Source: Dehalogenimonas lykanthroporepellens BL-DC-9
Lineage (GTDB): Bacteria; Chloroflexota; Dehalococcoidia; Dehalococcoidales; Dehalococcoidaceae
NCBI GenBank assembly: GCA_000143165.1
Contig: CP002084.1
Coordinates: 1,054,001-1,118,000, forward strand
Length of the DNA: 64,000 nucleotides
Direction: 5' to 3'
Shown: in pieces, positions 46,993 to 56,416 of the stretch
Layout of the letters: each line of letters starts with the position of its first letter
How positions within the stretch are numbered: position 1 is the first letter of the stretch
The notes under the pieces: model-generated
Told to the model about the DNA's origin: nothing
The model's database searches: none
The model's input: the letters and a program-made list of their open reading frames with translations, nothing else
Program-made: the position numbers and the translations under genes

Positions 46993-48015
46993 ATGAGCTT
47001 TATCAAAGCGGGAATACTGAACGTAACCGGGTATGCCGGGGTCGAGCTGGCACGGTTGCTGGCCGGACACCCTGAAGTAAAGCTGGTTTCAGTCACCGGG
47101 CGCAGTACTGCCGGTCAACCGCTGGGACAGATTTTCCCTCATCTTGACAGCCTGGGACTGACCATCGCTCCGGACATCGGAGAAGAAGCGGAGTTGGTTT
47201 TCTCCGCCCTGCCTCACCGGGAAAGCGCGGAACAGATATTGCCTCTCCTGTCCAGAGGAGTCAGAGTTATCGATATCAGCGCCGATTTTCGACTGAAAGA
47301 CCCTGCCCTGTATGAACAATGGTATGGTTTCACCCACCCGGCGCCGGATTTACTGGTGTCAGCGGTTTATGGCCTGCCGGAACTGCATCGTGAGGCAATA
47401 CAGACGGCAAGCCTTGTAGCCAATCCCGGCTGTTACCCCACCGCCTCGACGCTGGCCATGGCACCAGCGTTGTCAGCTGGTTTGGTGAACGGGCAAATCA
47501 TCATCGACGCCAAAAGCGGCGTTTCGGGTGCCGGCCGCAGTCTGAATATCAGGACACACTACTGTGAGGCCAATGAAGACGTTTCAGCCTATGCGTTGAC
47601 CGGCCACCGCCATCAACCCGAAATATCGCAGGAAATGAAACAGCTGAATCCGAAAGTCTCATCGGTCATCTTCACCCCCCACCTGGTACCGATGACCCGC
47701 GGTATTCTGTCTAGTTGCTATGCCTCACTGGCGGAAGATGTTTCCGAAGACGATATCCGGGACACCTACCGCAGATATTACGCCAATGAGCAATTCGTCC
47801 GGGTAACCGACCAGCCGCCGCACACCCGGGATGTTGCCGGAACCAACTTGTGTCTGATTCATCCGGTGGTCGACCGACAGTCCAAAACGCTGATCGTCAT
47901 CTCGGTTATCGACAATCTTATCAAAGGCGCCGCCGGCCAGGCAGTTCAGAACATGAATATCCTGCTGGGCTTGCCGGAGGCTACAGCCTTGCCCAGCCTG
48001 GCTCAATATCCCTGA
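46993..48015 (+). CDS. argC: N-acetyl-gamma-glutamyl-phosphate reductase
   Basis: 340 residues. NADPH-dependent third step of arginine synthesis. N-terminal ILNVTGYAGVELARLLAGHPE, the catalytic Cys in VANPGCYPTASTLA, and a conserved His in FTPHLVPMTRGIL. Other arg genes are absent here, so it is a single-gene unit ending in its own terminator. Confidence 0.96.
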   Translation: MSFIKAGILNVTGYAGVELARLLAGHPEVKLVSVTGRSTAGQPLGQIFPHLDSLGLTIAPDIGEEAELVFSALPHRESAEQILPLLSRGVRVIDISADFRLKDPALYEQWYGFTHPAPDLLVSAVYGLPELHREAIQTASLVANPGCYPTASTLAMAPALSAGLVNGQIIIDAKSGVSGAGRSLNIRTHYCEANEDVSAYALTGHRHQPEISQEMKQLNPKVSSVIFTPHLVPMTRGILSSCYASLAEDVSEDDIRDTYRRYYANEQFVRVTDQPPHTRDVAGTNLCLIHPVVDRQSKTLIVISVIDNLIKGAAGQAVQNMNILLGLPEATALPSLAQYP

Positions 48016-48029
48016 CCTTTATTACACTG

Positions 48030-48062
48030 AAAAAGGCCCCGGTTAAACCGGGGCCTTTTTTT
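48030..48062. terminator. Bidirectional terminator between argC and ftsH
   Basis: AAAAAGGCCCCGGTT pairs with AACCGGGGCCTTTTT around a minimal loop, with T runs on both strands. The convergent ftsH stop lies within its right edge. Confidence 0.9.
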
Positions 48063-50010
48063 ACGTAGCCGGAGAAGGCGCCGTCGCCGTTCCCGGGTCG
48101 GTCGGCCTTTTCCTTGTTCTGGTTCTTGTTTTGGGTTTGGCTGGTTCTGCCGGCTTGGCTTTTTCAGCCGAGCTGGTGTCAACTTCAGCCCATTCCGATT
48201 CCGGAGGTATCGGTTCGGTAAACAACGTATCCAGCTTATCCCCTTCCAGGGTTTCGATGGCCATCAGTTTTTCGGCTATATAGCGCAAACGGTCGAAGTT
48301 GTCAGTCAGAATAGTCTTCGCCTGCTCATATGCCGCTTGAATGATAGACTCAACCTCCTGATCTATAAGGTCGGCAGTTTTTTCTCCGTAATCCCTCTGC
48401 TCATGGATTTCCTTACCGAGGAAGACCATTTCTTCTTTACTGCCGAAGGTTCGCGGTCCCAGCTTTTCACTCATGCCGTAGGACGTAACCATCTTCTTGG
48501 CCAGGTTGGTGGCTTCCTTGAAATCCTGAGAAGCGCCGGTGGACATCTCATTGAACCTCAGTTCCTCGGCCAGACGTCCGCCCATGGCGATGGCAATTTT
48601 AGCGGTAAACTGGGTCTTGGTAGCGATATACCGGTCTTCCGTCGGTAATTGCCGGGTGTAGCCACCGGCCATTCCCCGGGCAACGATGGTAATCTTATGA
48701 ACCGGGTCGGCCGCCGGCAACATCCGCGCCACCAGGGCGTGGCCGGCCTCATGATAGGCGGTAATCTCCTTTTCATGCTGGCTGACCTTGCGACTCTTGC
48801 GTTCAGGGCCGGCGATAACGCGATCGATGGCTTCTTCAAGATCTTCCATACCGATATTGGTTTTACCGGCGCGGGCGGCCAGAATGGCGCCTTCGTTCAT
48901 CAGGTTAGCCAGGTCAGCGCCGGAAAAACCGATGCTCTGCTTGGCCAGTGCCTCCAGGTCGACATCATCGGCCAGTGGCTTGCCCTTGGCATGAATGTTG
49001 AGAATCTGGTGTCTCCCATTGAGATCCGGCATATCCAGCACCACCCGGCGGTCAAACCGGCCGGGACGCATCAGCGCCGGGTCGAGCACATCAGGCCGGT
49101 TGGTAGCGGCGATTACAATAACGGAGGTACTAGCTTCAAATCCATCCATCTCCACCAGTATCTGGTTAAGGGTCTGTTCCCTCTCATCGTGTGAACCGCC
49201 CAGACCGGCACCACGCTGGCGGCCGACTGCATCGATTTCATCGATAAAGATGATACAGGGAGCATTGCGTTTAGCCTGCTCAAAAAGGTCCCTGACTCTG
49301 GAAGCACCGACGCCGACGAACATCTCCACGAATTCGGACCCGGAGATGGAAAAGAACGGAACACCGGCTTCGCCGGCAATCGCCCGGGCCAGCAAAGTCT
49401 TGCCGGTGCCCGGATAACCGATAAGCAGAACACCCTTGGGAATCCGGGCTCCCAGCGCCTGAAACCGTTCCCGTGATTTCAGGAATTCCACGATTTCCTG
49501 AACTTCCTGCTTGGCTTCGTCAACGCCGGCTACATCATTGAGCGTGGTAGTCGGCTTGTCTACATTGAACATCTTAGCCTTTGAACGACCAAACTGCATC
49601 GCCTGGGAATTAGCGCCGCGAGCCTGTGAAAACATGAAGATAATGATACCGCCGATTATCAGAATCGGTATGAAGTTGATGAAAACGGCACCCCAGTCGA
49701 TACCGGCATCACCCTTGGGCTTGATATCAATACCCGTCGGGTCGAAACCCGGTATGGCATAAATTGAAGTCAAGGGTTCTTTATAGGTGAATAGTTCCCG
49801 GGGTTCCGGTTCATTGGTTATTATGTCAATGCGTTCGCCTTCAATTATAATTCTGGCAATCTTGCCTTCCTGCGATAATTGAACCAGCTGGTTCTGGCTG
49901 ATTTCCACCGGCTGGTCGCTGGACGGCGGCAGAAATATGGTAAATATCGCGATGCTGGCAACCAGCATGACGATGTAGACGATGGTAGTTTTTCTCCAGT
50001 TGAATTTCAT
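48061..50010 (-). CDS. ftsH: ATP-dependent zinc metalloprotease FtsH
   Basis: 649 residues. Membrane-anchored AAA+ protease degrading misfolded membrane proteins and regulators. TM helices at about 8-26 and 112-132. Walker A is [19 protein letters not shown] (Tyr instead of the usual Pro after the first Gly), Walker [14 protein letters not shown], second region of homology [20 protein letters not shown], zinc site HEAGHALVA. The C-terminal 45 residues are Lys/Pro/Thr-rich. Confidence 0.97.
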   Translation of the reverse strand: MKFNWRKTTIVYIVMLVASIAIFTIFLPPSSDQPVEISQNQLVQLSQEGKIARIIIEGERIDIITNEPEPRELFTYKEPLTSIYAIPGFDPTGIDIKPKGDAGIDWGAVFINFIPILIIGGIIIFMFSQARGANSQAMQFGRSKAKMFNVDKPTTTLNDVAGVDEAKQEVQEIVEFLKSRERFQALGARIPKGVLLIGYPGTGKTLLARAIAGEAGVPFFSISGSEFVEMFVGVGASRVRDLFEQAKRNAPCIIFIDEIDAVGRQRGAGLGGSHDEREQTLNQILVEMDGFEASTSVIVIAATNRPDVLDPALMRPGRFDRRVVLDMPDLNGRHQILNIHAKGKPLADDVDLEALAKQSIGFSGADLANLMNEGAILAARAGKTNIGMEDLEEAIDRVIAGPERKSRKVSQHEKEITAYHEAGHALVARMLPAADPVHKITIVARGMAGGYTRQLPTEDRYIATKTQFTAKIAIAMGGRLAEELRFNEMSTGASQDFKEATNLAKKMVTSYGMSEKLGPRTFGSKEEMVFLGKEIHEQRDYGEKTADLIDQEVESIIQAAYEQAKTILTDNFDRLRYIAEKLMAIETLEGDKLDTLFTEPIPPESEWAEVDTSSAEKAKPAEPAKPKTRTRTRKRPTDPGTATAPSPAT

Positions 50011-50063
50011 GTTAGCCTCGAAGTATTTTCCGTCTAAGTAAAGAGTGGCGGAATATTACGCTT

Positions 50064-50072
50064 ATTATACCA
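50064..50072 (-). promoter_or_regulatory. Extended -10 promoter of ftsH
   Basis: TGGTATAAT on the minus strand, 53 nt before the ftsH ATG, with TTTCAG as a partial -35 at 17-nt spacing. Confidence 0.55.
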
Positions 50073-50095
50073 GAATTCCCCGATTACTGAAACGA

Positions 50096-50986
50096 TCATG
50101 CCTTGAGTGGTCCAGGCGAAAGTTCTCTCCAGGTACTTTGCAGTAACAAGGCGTCATCCTCTATATTGGGACTCTCACAGATAACCAGACCGGAGGCTTG
50201 AAAATCTATCAGTGCCTGGATCAATTCTTCATATCGGTAGCTGGTTTCAAGCAGATTCCGGTGACGCCGCTCTCCGCCATTGCCGGATTCTATACCGGAA
50301 ACATGAAGATGGAGGTTCTTGAGCGCATCCGGCCCTAAAACCTCACCGATTTTTTCCAGTACCTGGGCAAATTCAGGGTAACTGTTATACCGGCCCGTCG
50401 CGGCATACAGATGAGCGAAGTCAATGGCCGGAGCCACTCCCGGTATCTCCTTCGACAACCGCAATATTTCCGACAGCGTCCCGAATTGTGACGTTTTACC
50501 GGCCAGTTCCGGCCTTAATTCAATAGACACGCCCTCATCATTCAGTTTGTCGACGATCATTTCCAGCTGATGTTTTATCCTGAAATAAACGGTTTCCGGC
50601 GCCTCCTTGAGATAGTAACCGGGATGAAAAACCAGGGTTCGAGCTCCGGCTAAAGAGGCGATGCGAGCCGATTGACGAATCATCACCGCTGACTTGCGAA
50701 GTTTCTCCTCGTCTGATGCGTTCAGATTAAGATAATATGGCGCGTGACAGGACAGACGCAACCCCAGCTTACCGCCGACACAGGCCACCGGCGGGGCAGT
50801 ATTATCCCGCAGGTAAATGCTACGCACGAATTCTATTTCCATCGACCCCAAACCCAGCTGGCTCACCTGTCTGAGGCCGGCTATGGTATCACCGGATGGA
50901 GGGGTGCTGAGCGGAATGCCGGCGGTTCCGAATATAAGCATAAAGGCAAGTATAAGCGGTGTTACCGGGTATGGGCAAACATTCAA
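50096..50986 (-). CDS. Endonuclease IV-like TIM-barrel protein
   Basis: 296 residues from ATG 50986 (AAGG 7 nt upstream); an internal ATG at 50941 gives MLIFGTAGIPLSTPP, the more usual family start. Apurinic endonuclease IV / sugar-isomerase barrel: SCHAPYYLNLNA, LVFHPGYYL, SIELRPELAGK, AIDFAHLYA and LHLHVSGIE hold the candidate metal His, Glu and Asp residues. Glu replaced by ELRPEL context differs from canonical Nfo, so the repair function is likely but not certain. Last gene of the thiL operon. Confidence 0.75.
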   Translation of the reverse strand: MNVCPYPVTPLILAFMLIFGTAGIPLSTPPSGDTIAGLRQVSQLGLGSMEIEFVRSIYLRDNTAPPVACVGGKLGLRLSCHAPYYLNLNASDEEKLRKSAVMIRQSARIASLAGARTLVFHPGYYLKEAPETVYFRIKHQLEMIVDKLNDEGVSIELRPELAGKTSQFGTLSEILRLSKEIPGVAPAIDFAHLYAATGRYNSYPEFAQVLEKIGEVLGPDALKNLHLHVSGIESGNGGERRHRNLLETSYRYEELIQALIDFQASGLVICESPNIEDDALLLQSTWRELSPGPLKA

Positions 50987-50992
50987 ACGCCT

Positions 50993-51886
50993 TCAAGGAA
51001 CGATAAAATCTATCGCCCGGGGTAACACTCGAATGGTAACGGGGGTCACTCCAATCAAATCACCGTCGCCCTGGACCGGCATCGGCTGAGCGCAATCGAT
51101 GAATATTTCCTGACCGGCACCGATCAGCTGAATAGCCCGGCGCCGGCGTCGTAGCAGAATATCCAAAGCCGTGTTCAAAATATTGGGCGGTGTCCAACTG
51201 CTGATACCCAGTACTTCGGCTCGACCATCAACCAGCAGGGAACGCTCATACAGGTGAAACTGGGGGACTCCCAGCACTCCGTTATTGGTAACATGAATTT
51301 CGACACCCCGGTAAGAACAGGCTTCGGCATCAGTGACCAATGAATAATCGCACGGCGAAACGCGAAGGCTGGCTTTGGCGGCACCAATGACATAGGAGAA
51401 CATACCCGCCGCCGTTTTCTGGGCCTCATTCAACCCGGCCAGAGATCTGGAAGAAACCCCGGCGGAAACGTTCAACAGACACAGCCGTCCTTCAACCGAG
51501 AGTGAATCGACCCGGCGGGTATTTCGGGAGGTGGCGACAATGACCGCGGCTTGACGGATATTCATGGAAATACCCAGCACCCGGGCCATCGTATTGGCAG
51601 TACCGGCGGGAATGATTCCCAATTCATGCGGTTTGCCGTAGAGAAGACTGGCCAATCTGGAAACGGTACCGTCACCGCCGACGGCGAGAAAACGGCGGCA
51701 TCCGGCAGACACCGCCCGGCTGACAGATGTCTCCAGCCCTTCCGGTGACTCGATAACATGCCACTGCAAATCCCAGCCATGCCGGCTGAGTTCGCTTTCC
51801 AGGGTCCGCCGCACTCCCGACCGGAACCGGCCGGCCCCGGGAGATGCGACCACCATGACCTGCCGGCCTTTATCGTCCATTACCAA
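50993..51886 (-). CDS. Diacylglycerol kinase-family lipid kinase
   Basis: 297 residues. The DAGK catalytic domain has RRFLAVGGDGTVSRLASLL with the nucleotide-binding GGDGT, and LGIIPAGTANTMARVLGI. A C-terminal beta domain follows. Probably phosphorylates a membrane lipid such as diacylglycerol; YegS/BmrU-type alternatives cannot be excluded. Follows ndk by 36 nt. Confidence 0.88.
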   Translation of the reverse strand: MVMDDKGRQVMVVASPGAGRFRSGVRRTLESELSRHGWDLQWHVIESPEGLETSVSRAVSAGCRRFLAVGGDGTVSRLASLLYGKPHELGIIPAGTANTMARVLGISMNIRQAAVIVATSRNTRRVDSLSVEGRLCLLNVSAGVSSRSLAGLNEAQKTAAGMFSYVIGAAKASLRVSPCDYSLVTDAEACSYRGVEIHVTNNGVLGVPQFHLYERSLLVDGRAEVLGISSWTPPNILNTALDILLRRRRRAIQLIGAGQEIFIDCAQPMPVQGDGDLIGVTPVTIRVLPRAIDFIVP

Positions 51887-51922
51887 AACCCACCTGGCGG
51901 ACAGTTACCTGTGGAATGGTGA

Positions 51923-52345
51923 CTAATTACCGGAATAAATCTCTTCCGGTCGGAAGTACAACGGAATTTCATAAGCCGCCGTTTCCGGTGAATCGGACCC
52001 GTGAACAGCGTTACGCTCGATGCTTTCAGCGAAATCCTTGCGAATGGTGCCCGGTTCCGCTTTCGCCGGATCCGTAGCCCCCATCGCTGTCCTTACGGTG
52101 GAGATTACGTCCTGGCCTTCGAAGACGGCGGCTATCGACGGGCCGGAGGTGATATATTCAACAACGCTGTTGAAAAAGGGTCGCTGACGATGCACATCGT
52201 AATGCTTTTCGGCGGTTTCACGAGAGATTTTGAGCATGCGAGCCGCCACCAGTCTGGCGCCGGTTGCCTCAAGTCGATGCAAAATAGCCCCCGAATGACC
52301 GTTAGCCACCCCGTCAGGTTTTATCAGTACCAGAATTTGTTCCAT
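51923..52345 (-). CDS. ndk: Nucleoside-diphosphate kinase
   Basis: 140 residues. Transfers the gamma phosphate between nucleotides through a phosphohistidine, seen in IERNAVHGSDSPETA. QILVLIKPDGVANGHSG start. The C-terminus FRPEEIYSGN is standard. Shares one base with the tsaB stop (TAATG). Confidence 0.97.
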   Translation of the reverse strand: MEQILVLIKPDGVANGHSGAILHRLEATGARLVAARMLKISRETAEKHYDVHRQRPFFNSVVEYITSGPSIAAVFEGQDVISTVRTAMGATDPAKAEPGTIRKDFAESIERNAVHGSDSPETAAYEIPLYFRPEEIYSGN

Positions 52346-53712
52346 TATGACTCCTTTTTATTTTGATTGCGGTTTATCATTTCCAGAATCGAGGCCACGT
52401 CGACCACCTGAAGAGTGTCGGTAACCCGGTCGGCATCGGCCAGTGCGGCAACTCCGTGAGTGTTGCTGACCGCCAGAACTGCCATCCCGGCCTGGCGAGC
52501 GCCGATGACGCCGGCTACAGCGTCTTCGATTACCAGACAATTATCCGGAGACAATTCCAGAGCCGCCGCCGCTTTGAGAAACACCTCGGGATCGGGCTTG
52601 CCCCGGGACACCTGTGTGCCATCGACTACGGCGAAGATAAACTCCTTCAACCTCAGCTCTTCGATAACCAGGGAAATATTTTCCGGCGGCGCCGAGGAGG
52701 CGATAGCCTGCCGGAAGCCGCTTTCCCCAAGCGCCTTTATCAAATCCATTACTCCAGGGAAAACCCGGAGACTTCCGGCCGCCAGGCGGCGAAAAGCCAA
52801 CTCCTTAGCCTCACCGATTGCCTTTATCTTGCTGTCCGGCACCGGCTCCGGGGCTACAGCCGCGATAATATCATCGTTGCGTCGCCCGAAAGTGGCATCG
52901 AACTGTTGACGGCTCATCTCCAGCCCGTGCCGGGACAGGGCTTCGCGCCATGAGATGAAATGTAAATCAGCCGAATCGATTATAACACCGTCCATGTCCC
53001 AGATGACACCGGCGGAAGGCACCCCCGTCAGATTCAATGGTTTCCGGGCCGGCGTTATCTGCGGCCGTCGCAGGTAAAGCGGCTGGAGAGAGCCAGCGGT
53101 TTCCGACCGGCCTTCGCCCCACTCCTCGAGGACGATATGACCGAGGGCAACCGCGCGTGAGAGCCGCGGAGTAGACGAATAACGCAGGTCGGGACGAACC
53201 ACTGAAAGACTCTCCAGAAGCCTCTCCGGCAGTTCACCGACCACCAGACACCCGTCCGGCAAGCTTGCGGCCAGGTCCTCTGCCGTGAGTGCCTGATCCG
53301 TTGTTTTTGAGTGAATACCGGTTTCGTCGGCCGTAAACCCCGCCACGGCATAATCACGACCCAGAGGCAGTACCGACCAGATGTCAGACTGCGCAGACGG
53401 GTAACGTCGAGCTTCAGCCATCAGGGTGCTTACCCCGACCAAAGGTTTATCGAGAGCATAAGCCAGCCCTTTGGCAGTAGCCATACCGACCCTGACCCCG
53501 TTATAACTGCCCGGGCCACGGCATACCCCGATGACGTCGATATCGTCCATAGTCAGACAGGCATCGGTCAATAAAGCACTGAGACGCGGCATGAGTTCGA
53601 CGGTCTGGTTGTGCCGGGTCAGCCAGACGCTTTCACCGACCACACTGCCGGATGACACGATGGCCAGCCCGGCATGTTCCGTAGCCGCATCAATAGCCAG
53701 CACGAACGTCAC
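52345..53712 (-). CDS. tsaB: TsaB fused to a HAD-superfamily phosphatase
   Basis: 455 residues from GTG 53712, chosen because it overlaps the tsaE stop as GTGA. Residues 1-215 are TsaB: VLAIDAATEHAGLAIVSSG and CRGPGSYNGVRVGMATAKGL, the structural partner of TsaD in t6A37 tRNA synthesis. Residues 236-455 are a beta-phosphoglucomutase-like HAD: nucleophile WDMDGVIIDSAD, motif II IASSAPPENI, Lys in SRGKPDPEVF, acidic CLVIEDAVAGV. All HAD residues are present, so both parts look functional. Such a fusion is unusual. Confidence 0.88.
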   Translation of the reverse strand: MTFVLAIDAATEHAGLAIVSSGSVVGESVWLTRHNQTVELMPRLSALLTDACLTMDDIDVIGVCRGPGSYNGVRVGMATAKGLAYALDKPLVGVSTLMAEARRYPSAQSDIWSVLPLGRDYAVAGFTADETGIHSKTTDQALTAEDLAASLPDGCLVVGELPERLLESLSVVRPDLRYSSTPRLSRAVALGHIVLEEWGEGRSETAGSLQPLYLRRPQITPARKPLNLTGVPSAGVIWDMDGVIIDSADLHFISWREALSRHGLEMSRQQFDATFGRRNDDIIAAVAPEPVPDSKIKAIGEAKELAFRRLAAGSLRVFPGVMDLIKALGESGFRQAIASSAPPENISLVIEELRLKEFIFAVVDGTQVSRGKPDPEVFLKAAAALELSPDNCLVIEDAVAGVIGARQAGMAVLAVSNTHGVAALADADRVTDTLQVVDVASILEMINRNQNKKES

Positions 53713-54188
53713 GATGAACCCTCCCAGCGACCCGCTAATTGGTATAACAAATGCCGATAACGCTCCCCCCGAGCCGAGTGTTTGAAGCTTCGGGATTGTT
53801 CTCCATGATAGTCGATAACGATTGCCAATCTCTCCTCGGGAAGCAGGGCTTCGGCCCGGTCTGCCCATTCGACCACGGTAACTCCGTCGCCGTAAAAATA
53901 ATCATCCAGGCCCAGGTCGGCGATTTCCGACAGGTCATCCAGGCGGTACAAATCGATATGATAAAGGGCCAGTCGCCCTTGCAATTCGCGCATCAGAACG
54001 AAAGTAGGGCTCATTACCTCTGCCGATATTCCCAGCCCCCGGGCAATGCCCTGTGTCAGGGTGGTCTTACCGGCGCCGAGCGGGCCGGTCAGAAACAAAA
54101 CATCACCCGGTTCCAGTATCTCTCCAAGAAGATATCCAAGCCGGCGGGTGCCGGCGGCAGATTCGGTTATAACTTGCATAGTTTCCAT
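53709..54188 (-). CDS. tsaE: tRNA threonylcarbamoyladenosine synthesis ATPase TsaE
   Basis: 159 residues. P-loop LTGPLGAGKTTLTQGIARGL, then SPTFVLMREL and LYHIDLYRLDD, and VTVVEWADRAEALLPEERL. ATPase partner of TsaB/TsaD. Five bases after thiL and overlapping tsaB/HAD by 4 nt. Confidence 0.95.
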   Translation of the reverse strand: METMQVITESAAGTRRLGYLLGEILEPGDVLFLTGPLGAGKTTLTQGIARGLGISAEVMSPTFVLMRELQGRLALYHIDLYRLDDLSEIADLGLDDYFYGDGVTVVEWADRAEALLPEERLAIVIDYHGEQSRSFKHSARGERYRHLLYQLAGRWEGSS

Positions 54189-54193
54189 ATCAA

Positions 54194-55183
54194 CTATAAA
54201 TGCCGCCAGCCTGTTTCCCGAAATGAAACAGACCGGCCATGTTCATCCAGTAATTCTATTTTCCCGGGTTGAGCAGTTATCTCTCCGATAACGGTTATGG
54301 GCACCGCTGAATCCCGCCTCAACCGGTCAGCGACCGCTACCGGCGCAGTGAACAACAGTTCATAATCCTCGCCTCCGCTCAAGGCCACCTGCAAAGCCGG
54401 CTCATGACCCAGGACAGTTACGGCTGTCGGGTTGACCGGTATTCGAGACGCCTTCAAACGCGCCCCGACACCGGAGGCTTTCACAATGTGTCCCAGGTCT
54501 GAGAGAAGACCATCGCTGATGTCGATGGCACAGCGGATACCGGCATCGACCAGTTTCTGTCCTGTTTCCAGCCTCGGTTGCGGCCGCCAGAAAGCTTCGG
54601 TAAGCACGCCGACAGACTCGCTACCGGCAGTCACCCGGCCTTCCAGACATTTCAAACCGGTAGCGGCGCCCCCCAGGGTGCCGGTAACACAAATGACCTC
54701 GCCGGGACGGGCGGAGCTCCGTACCATGACACGGTCTTCCCTATTTGCCTGACCGATGAGGGTTACATGAAGAGCCAGTTCACTGCCCCGGCTGAGGTTG
54801 CCGCCGATAATTGACGTGGCGGTAAGAGAAGCCAGCGCTGACAGACCTCGGTAAATCCGGACAATGTCATCAGCGGCCAGACCGGCCGGTACCACCAGTG
54901 ACACCAGGGCGTGCCGGGGCTGTCCGCCCATGGCGGCAATATCCGAAAGATTGACGGCCAGCGCTTTCCAGCCCAAGCCCTCAAGGTCCAGGTAACGGCG
55001 CTCGAAATGAGAGCCTTCTACCAGCGCGTCAACGGTGTAAAGGTGCAACCCGGCTTCAACCCGGACAACCGCAGTATCATCGCCAATGCCGACCTCAACA
55101 CGTTCGTCATCCGTTGTTAAACGACGGATTTCCGCCGCCAGTGCGTCTATCAGCTGGAACTCATCGGTATCGCCCGTAAGCAC
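54194..55183 (-). CDS. thiL: Thiamine-monophosphate kinase
   Basis: 329 residues from GTG 55183. Phosphorylates thiamine phosphate to the active diphosphate. GIGDDTAVVRV, the metal-binding LSDIAAMGGQPRHALVSL, and AIDISDGLLSDLGHI are diagnostic of the AIR-synthase-like fold. The -10 element lies 6 nt before the start codon. First gene of the thiL-tsaE-tsaB/HAD-ndk-dagK-TIM barrel operon. Confidence 0.95.
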   Translation of the reverse strand: MLTGDTDEFQLIDALAAEIRRLTTDDERVEVGIGDDTAVVRVEAGLHLYTVDALVEGSHFERRYLDLEGLGWKALAVNLSDIAAMGGQPRHALVSLVVPAGLAADDIVRIYRGLSALASLTATSIIGGNLSRGSELALHVTLIGQANREDRVMVRSSARPGEVICVTGTLGGAATGLKCLEGRVTAGSESVGVLTEAFWRPQPRLETGQKLVDAGIRCAIDISDGLLSDLGHIVKASGVGARLKASRIPVNPTAVTVLGHEPALQVALSGGEDYELLFTAPVAVADRLRRDSAVPITVIGEITAQPGKIELLDEHGRSVSFRETGWRHL

Positions 55184-55189
55184 CTGCGA

Positions 55190-55198
55190 ATTATAACA
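55190..55198 (-). promoter_or_regulatory. Extended -10 promoter abutting thiL
   Basis: TGTTATAAT on the minus strand ends 6 nt before the GTG start, so the predicted transcript begins at or next to the start codon. No Shine-Dalgarno can fit. Confidence 0.6.
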
Positions 55199-55228
55199 TA
55201 TCCGGTTTCATGGGCGCGTTGAAGAAGC

Positions 55229-55257
55229 TTGCCTGATGAAACAGATTCCGGTAATCT
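55229..55257 (+). promoter_or_regulatory. Candidate promoter of the immunity-like gene
   Basis: TTGCCT (55229-55234) and TAATCT (55252-55257) at 17-nt spacing, 31 nt before the ATG at 55289. Confidence 0.35.
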
Positions 55258-55288
55258 TAAGTCAATTCTATTGACGGAGTGATTTTGA

Positions 55289-55495
55289 ATGGTGGAAGGT
55301 CTTTTCGGTTTCTTTTTTGCCAGCGTTTTCGGCTTTATCTCTTTTTTACTAACCTTAGCCATCTATTTTCTGCCCAGTATCATCGCCATCGCCGGTAAAA
55401 GGCGCAACGCCCTGGCGATTTTTCTGCTCAACTTCTTTCTGGGCTGGACATTCGTCGGCTGGGTCGTCGCCCTGGTCTGGTCGGTTAAAAAATAA
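55289..55495 (+). CDS. Superinfection immunity-like small membrane protein
   Basis: 68 residues, almost entirely two hydrophobic helices (FISFLLTLAIYFLPSIIAI and LAIFLLNFFLGWTFVGWVVA) joined by GKRRNA and ending in VWSVKK. This matches the T4 Imm-like superinfection-immunity family, which is widespread in bacterial genomes and not proof of phage defence. GGAG is 9 nt before the ATG. Confidence 0.8.
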   Translation: MVEGLFGFFFASVFGFISFLLTLAIYFLPSIIAIAGKRRNALAIFLLNFFLGWTFVGWVVALVWSVKK

Positions 55496-55512
55496 CTCCA
55501 GATTATCTTTAT

Positions 55513-55542
55513 TTGTGAATGACCTGTTTTTCCGCCTATAAT
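55513..55542 (+). promoter_or_regulatory. Promoter abutting the prepilin peptidase gene
   Basis: TTGTGA (55513-55518), an 18-nt spacer and TATAAT (55537-55542). The ATG at 55551 is only 8 nt after the -10, so the mRNA is probably leaderless. There is no Shine-Dalgarno. Confidence 0.55.
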
Positions 55543-55550
55543 TGGCGCCG

Positions 55551-56321
55551 ATGGAAAGCGCCTATGCCGCCGTATTCTTTATTTTCGGGACTGTCATCGG
55601 CAGTTTCCTGAATGTACTGGCTGACCGATTGCCGCAGGAACAATCGGTGGTATCACCGCCTTCAAGGTGCCCGGCCTGCCAGCGGCGTCTGACTGTTATC
55701 GATATGATTCCGGTCATATCCTGGCTGGCGCTCAGAGGCAGGTGCCGCACCTGCGAGGCCAAAATCCCGGCCCGGGTTTTCTGGGTCGAAGCCGCTACAG
55801 GACTGATATTTGCCTATCTTTACCTTTACCTGGGGCTGTCGCCGCTGTTGTGGCTGAGCCTGTTCTATGCCGCGCTGATGGTGGTCATCTTCGTCATCGA
55901 CATGGAACATCAGGTTATTCTCAACAATATCCTGTTGCCGGCCATTATCATCGCCCTGGTCGTCAGCCTGTTCTCGGGACAAATCGAAACGGTGCCGTCG
56001 GTGCTGAACGCCATCATCGGCGCTGTAGCCGGTTTCGGCATTTTCCTGGTGGTGTATATCGTGTCCCGGGGCGGCATGGGCGAAGGCGACGTCAAGCTGG
56101 GAGCGCTGGCCGGGGCCATCACCGGCTGGCCCAACATCATGGCGGCTGTCATCCTGTCCTGGATAGCCTCAGGACTGGTGGCCATCGCTCTACTGGCCTT
56201 CCGCAGGAAAGGACGACGGGAAGCCATTGCCTTCGGCCCGTTCCTGGCGCTGTCAACCCTGATTACCTTCCTCTGGGGCAGTCAGCTGATAGACTGGTAC
56301 CTGGGGCTTTTCCTGAACTGA
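55551..56321 (+). CDS. Type IV prepilin peptidase / N-methyltransferase
   Basis: 256 residues from ATG 55551. Membrane aspartyl protease that cleaves and methylates prepilins. The methylase zinc site is CPACQRRL plus CRTC. The two catalytic Asp are in FVIDMEHQVI and GGMGEGDVKLGALAG. About seven to eight helices. Supports a pilus or pseudopilus system in this organism, whose pilT is interrupted here. Confidence 0.93.
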   Translation: MESAYAAVFFIFGTVIGSFLNVLADRLPQEQSVVSPPSRCPACQRRLTVIDMIPVISWLALRGRCRTCEAKIPARVFWVEAATGLIFAYLYLYLGLSPLLWLSLFYAALMVVIFVIDMEHQVILNNILLPAIIIALVVSLFSGQIETVPSVLNAIIGAVAGFGIFLVVYIVSRGGMGEGDVKLGALAGAITGWPNIMAAVILSWIASGLVAIALLAFRRKGRREAIAFGPFLALSTLITFLWGSQLIDWYLGLFLN

Positions 56322-56352
56322 ACCGATAGCACTATCGCCGCCCCTGGTGATT

Positions 56353-56361
56353 TGTTATAAT
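56353..56361 (+). promoter_or_regulatory. Extended -10 promoter of glyA-prs
   Basis: TGTTATAAT, 55 nt before the glyA ATG. The -35 is weak. AGAGGA provides the ribosome site. Confidence 0.6.
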
Positions 56362-56416
56362 ACGCCTATTCCCTTCGCCGTGCCCTGCCACGGCCTGAGC
56401 TGAGAGGAAAAACTCG

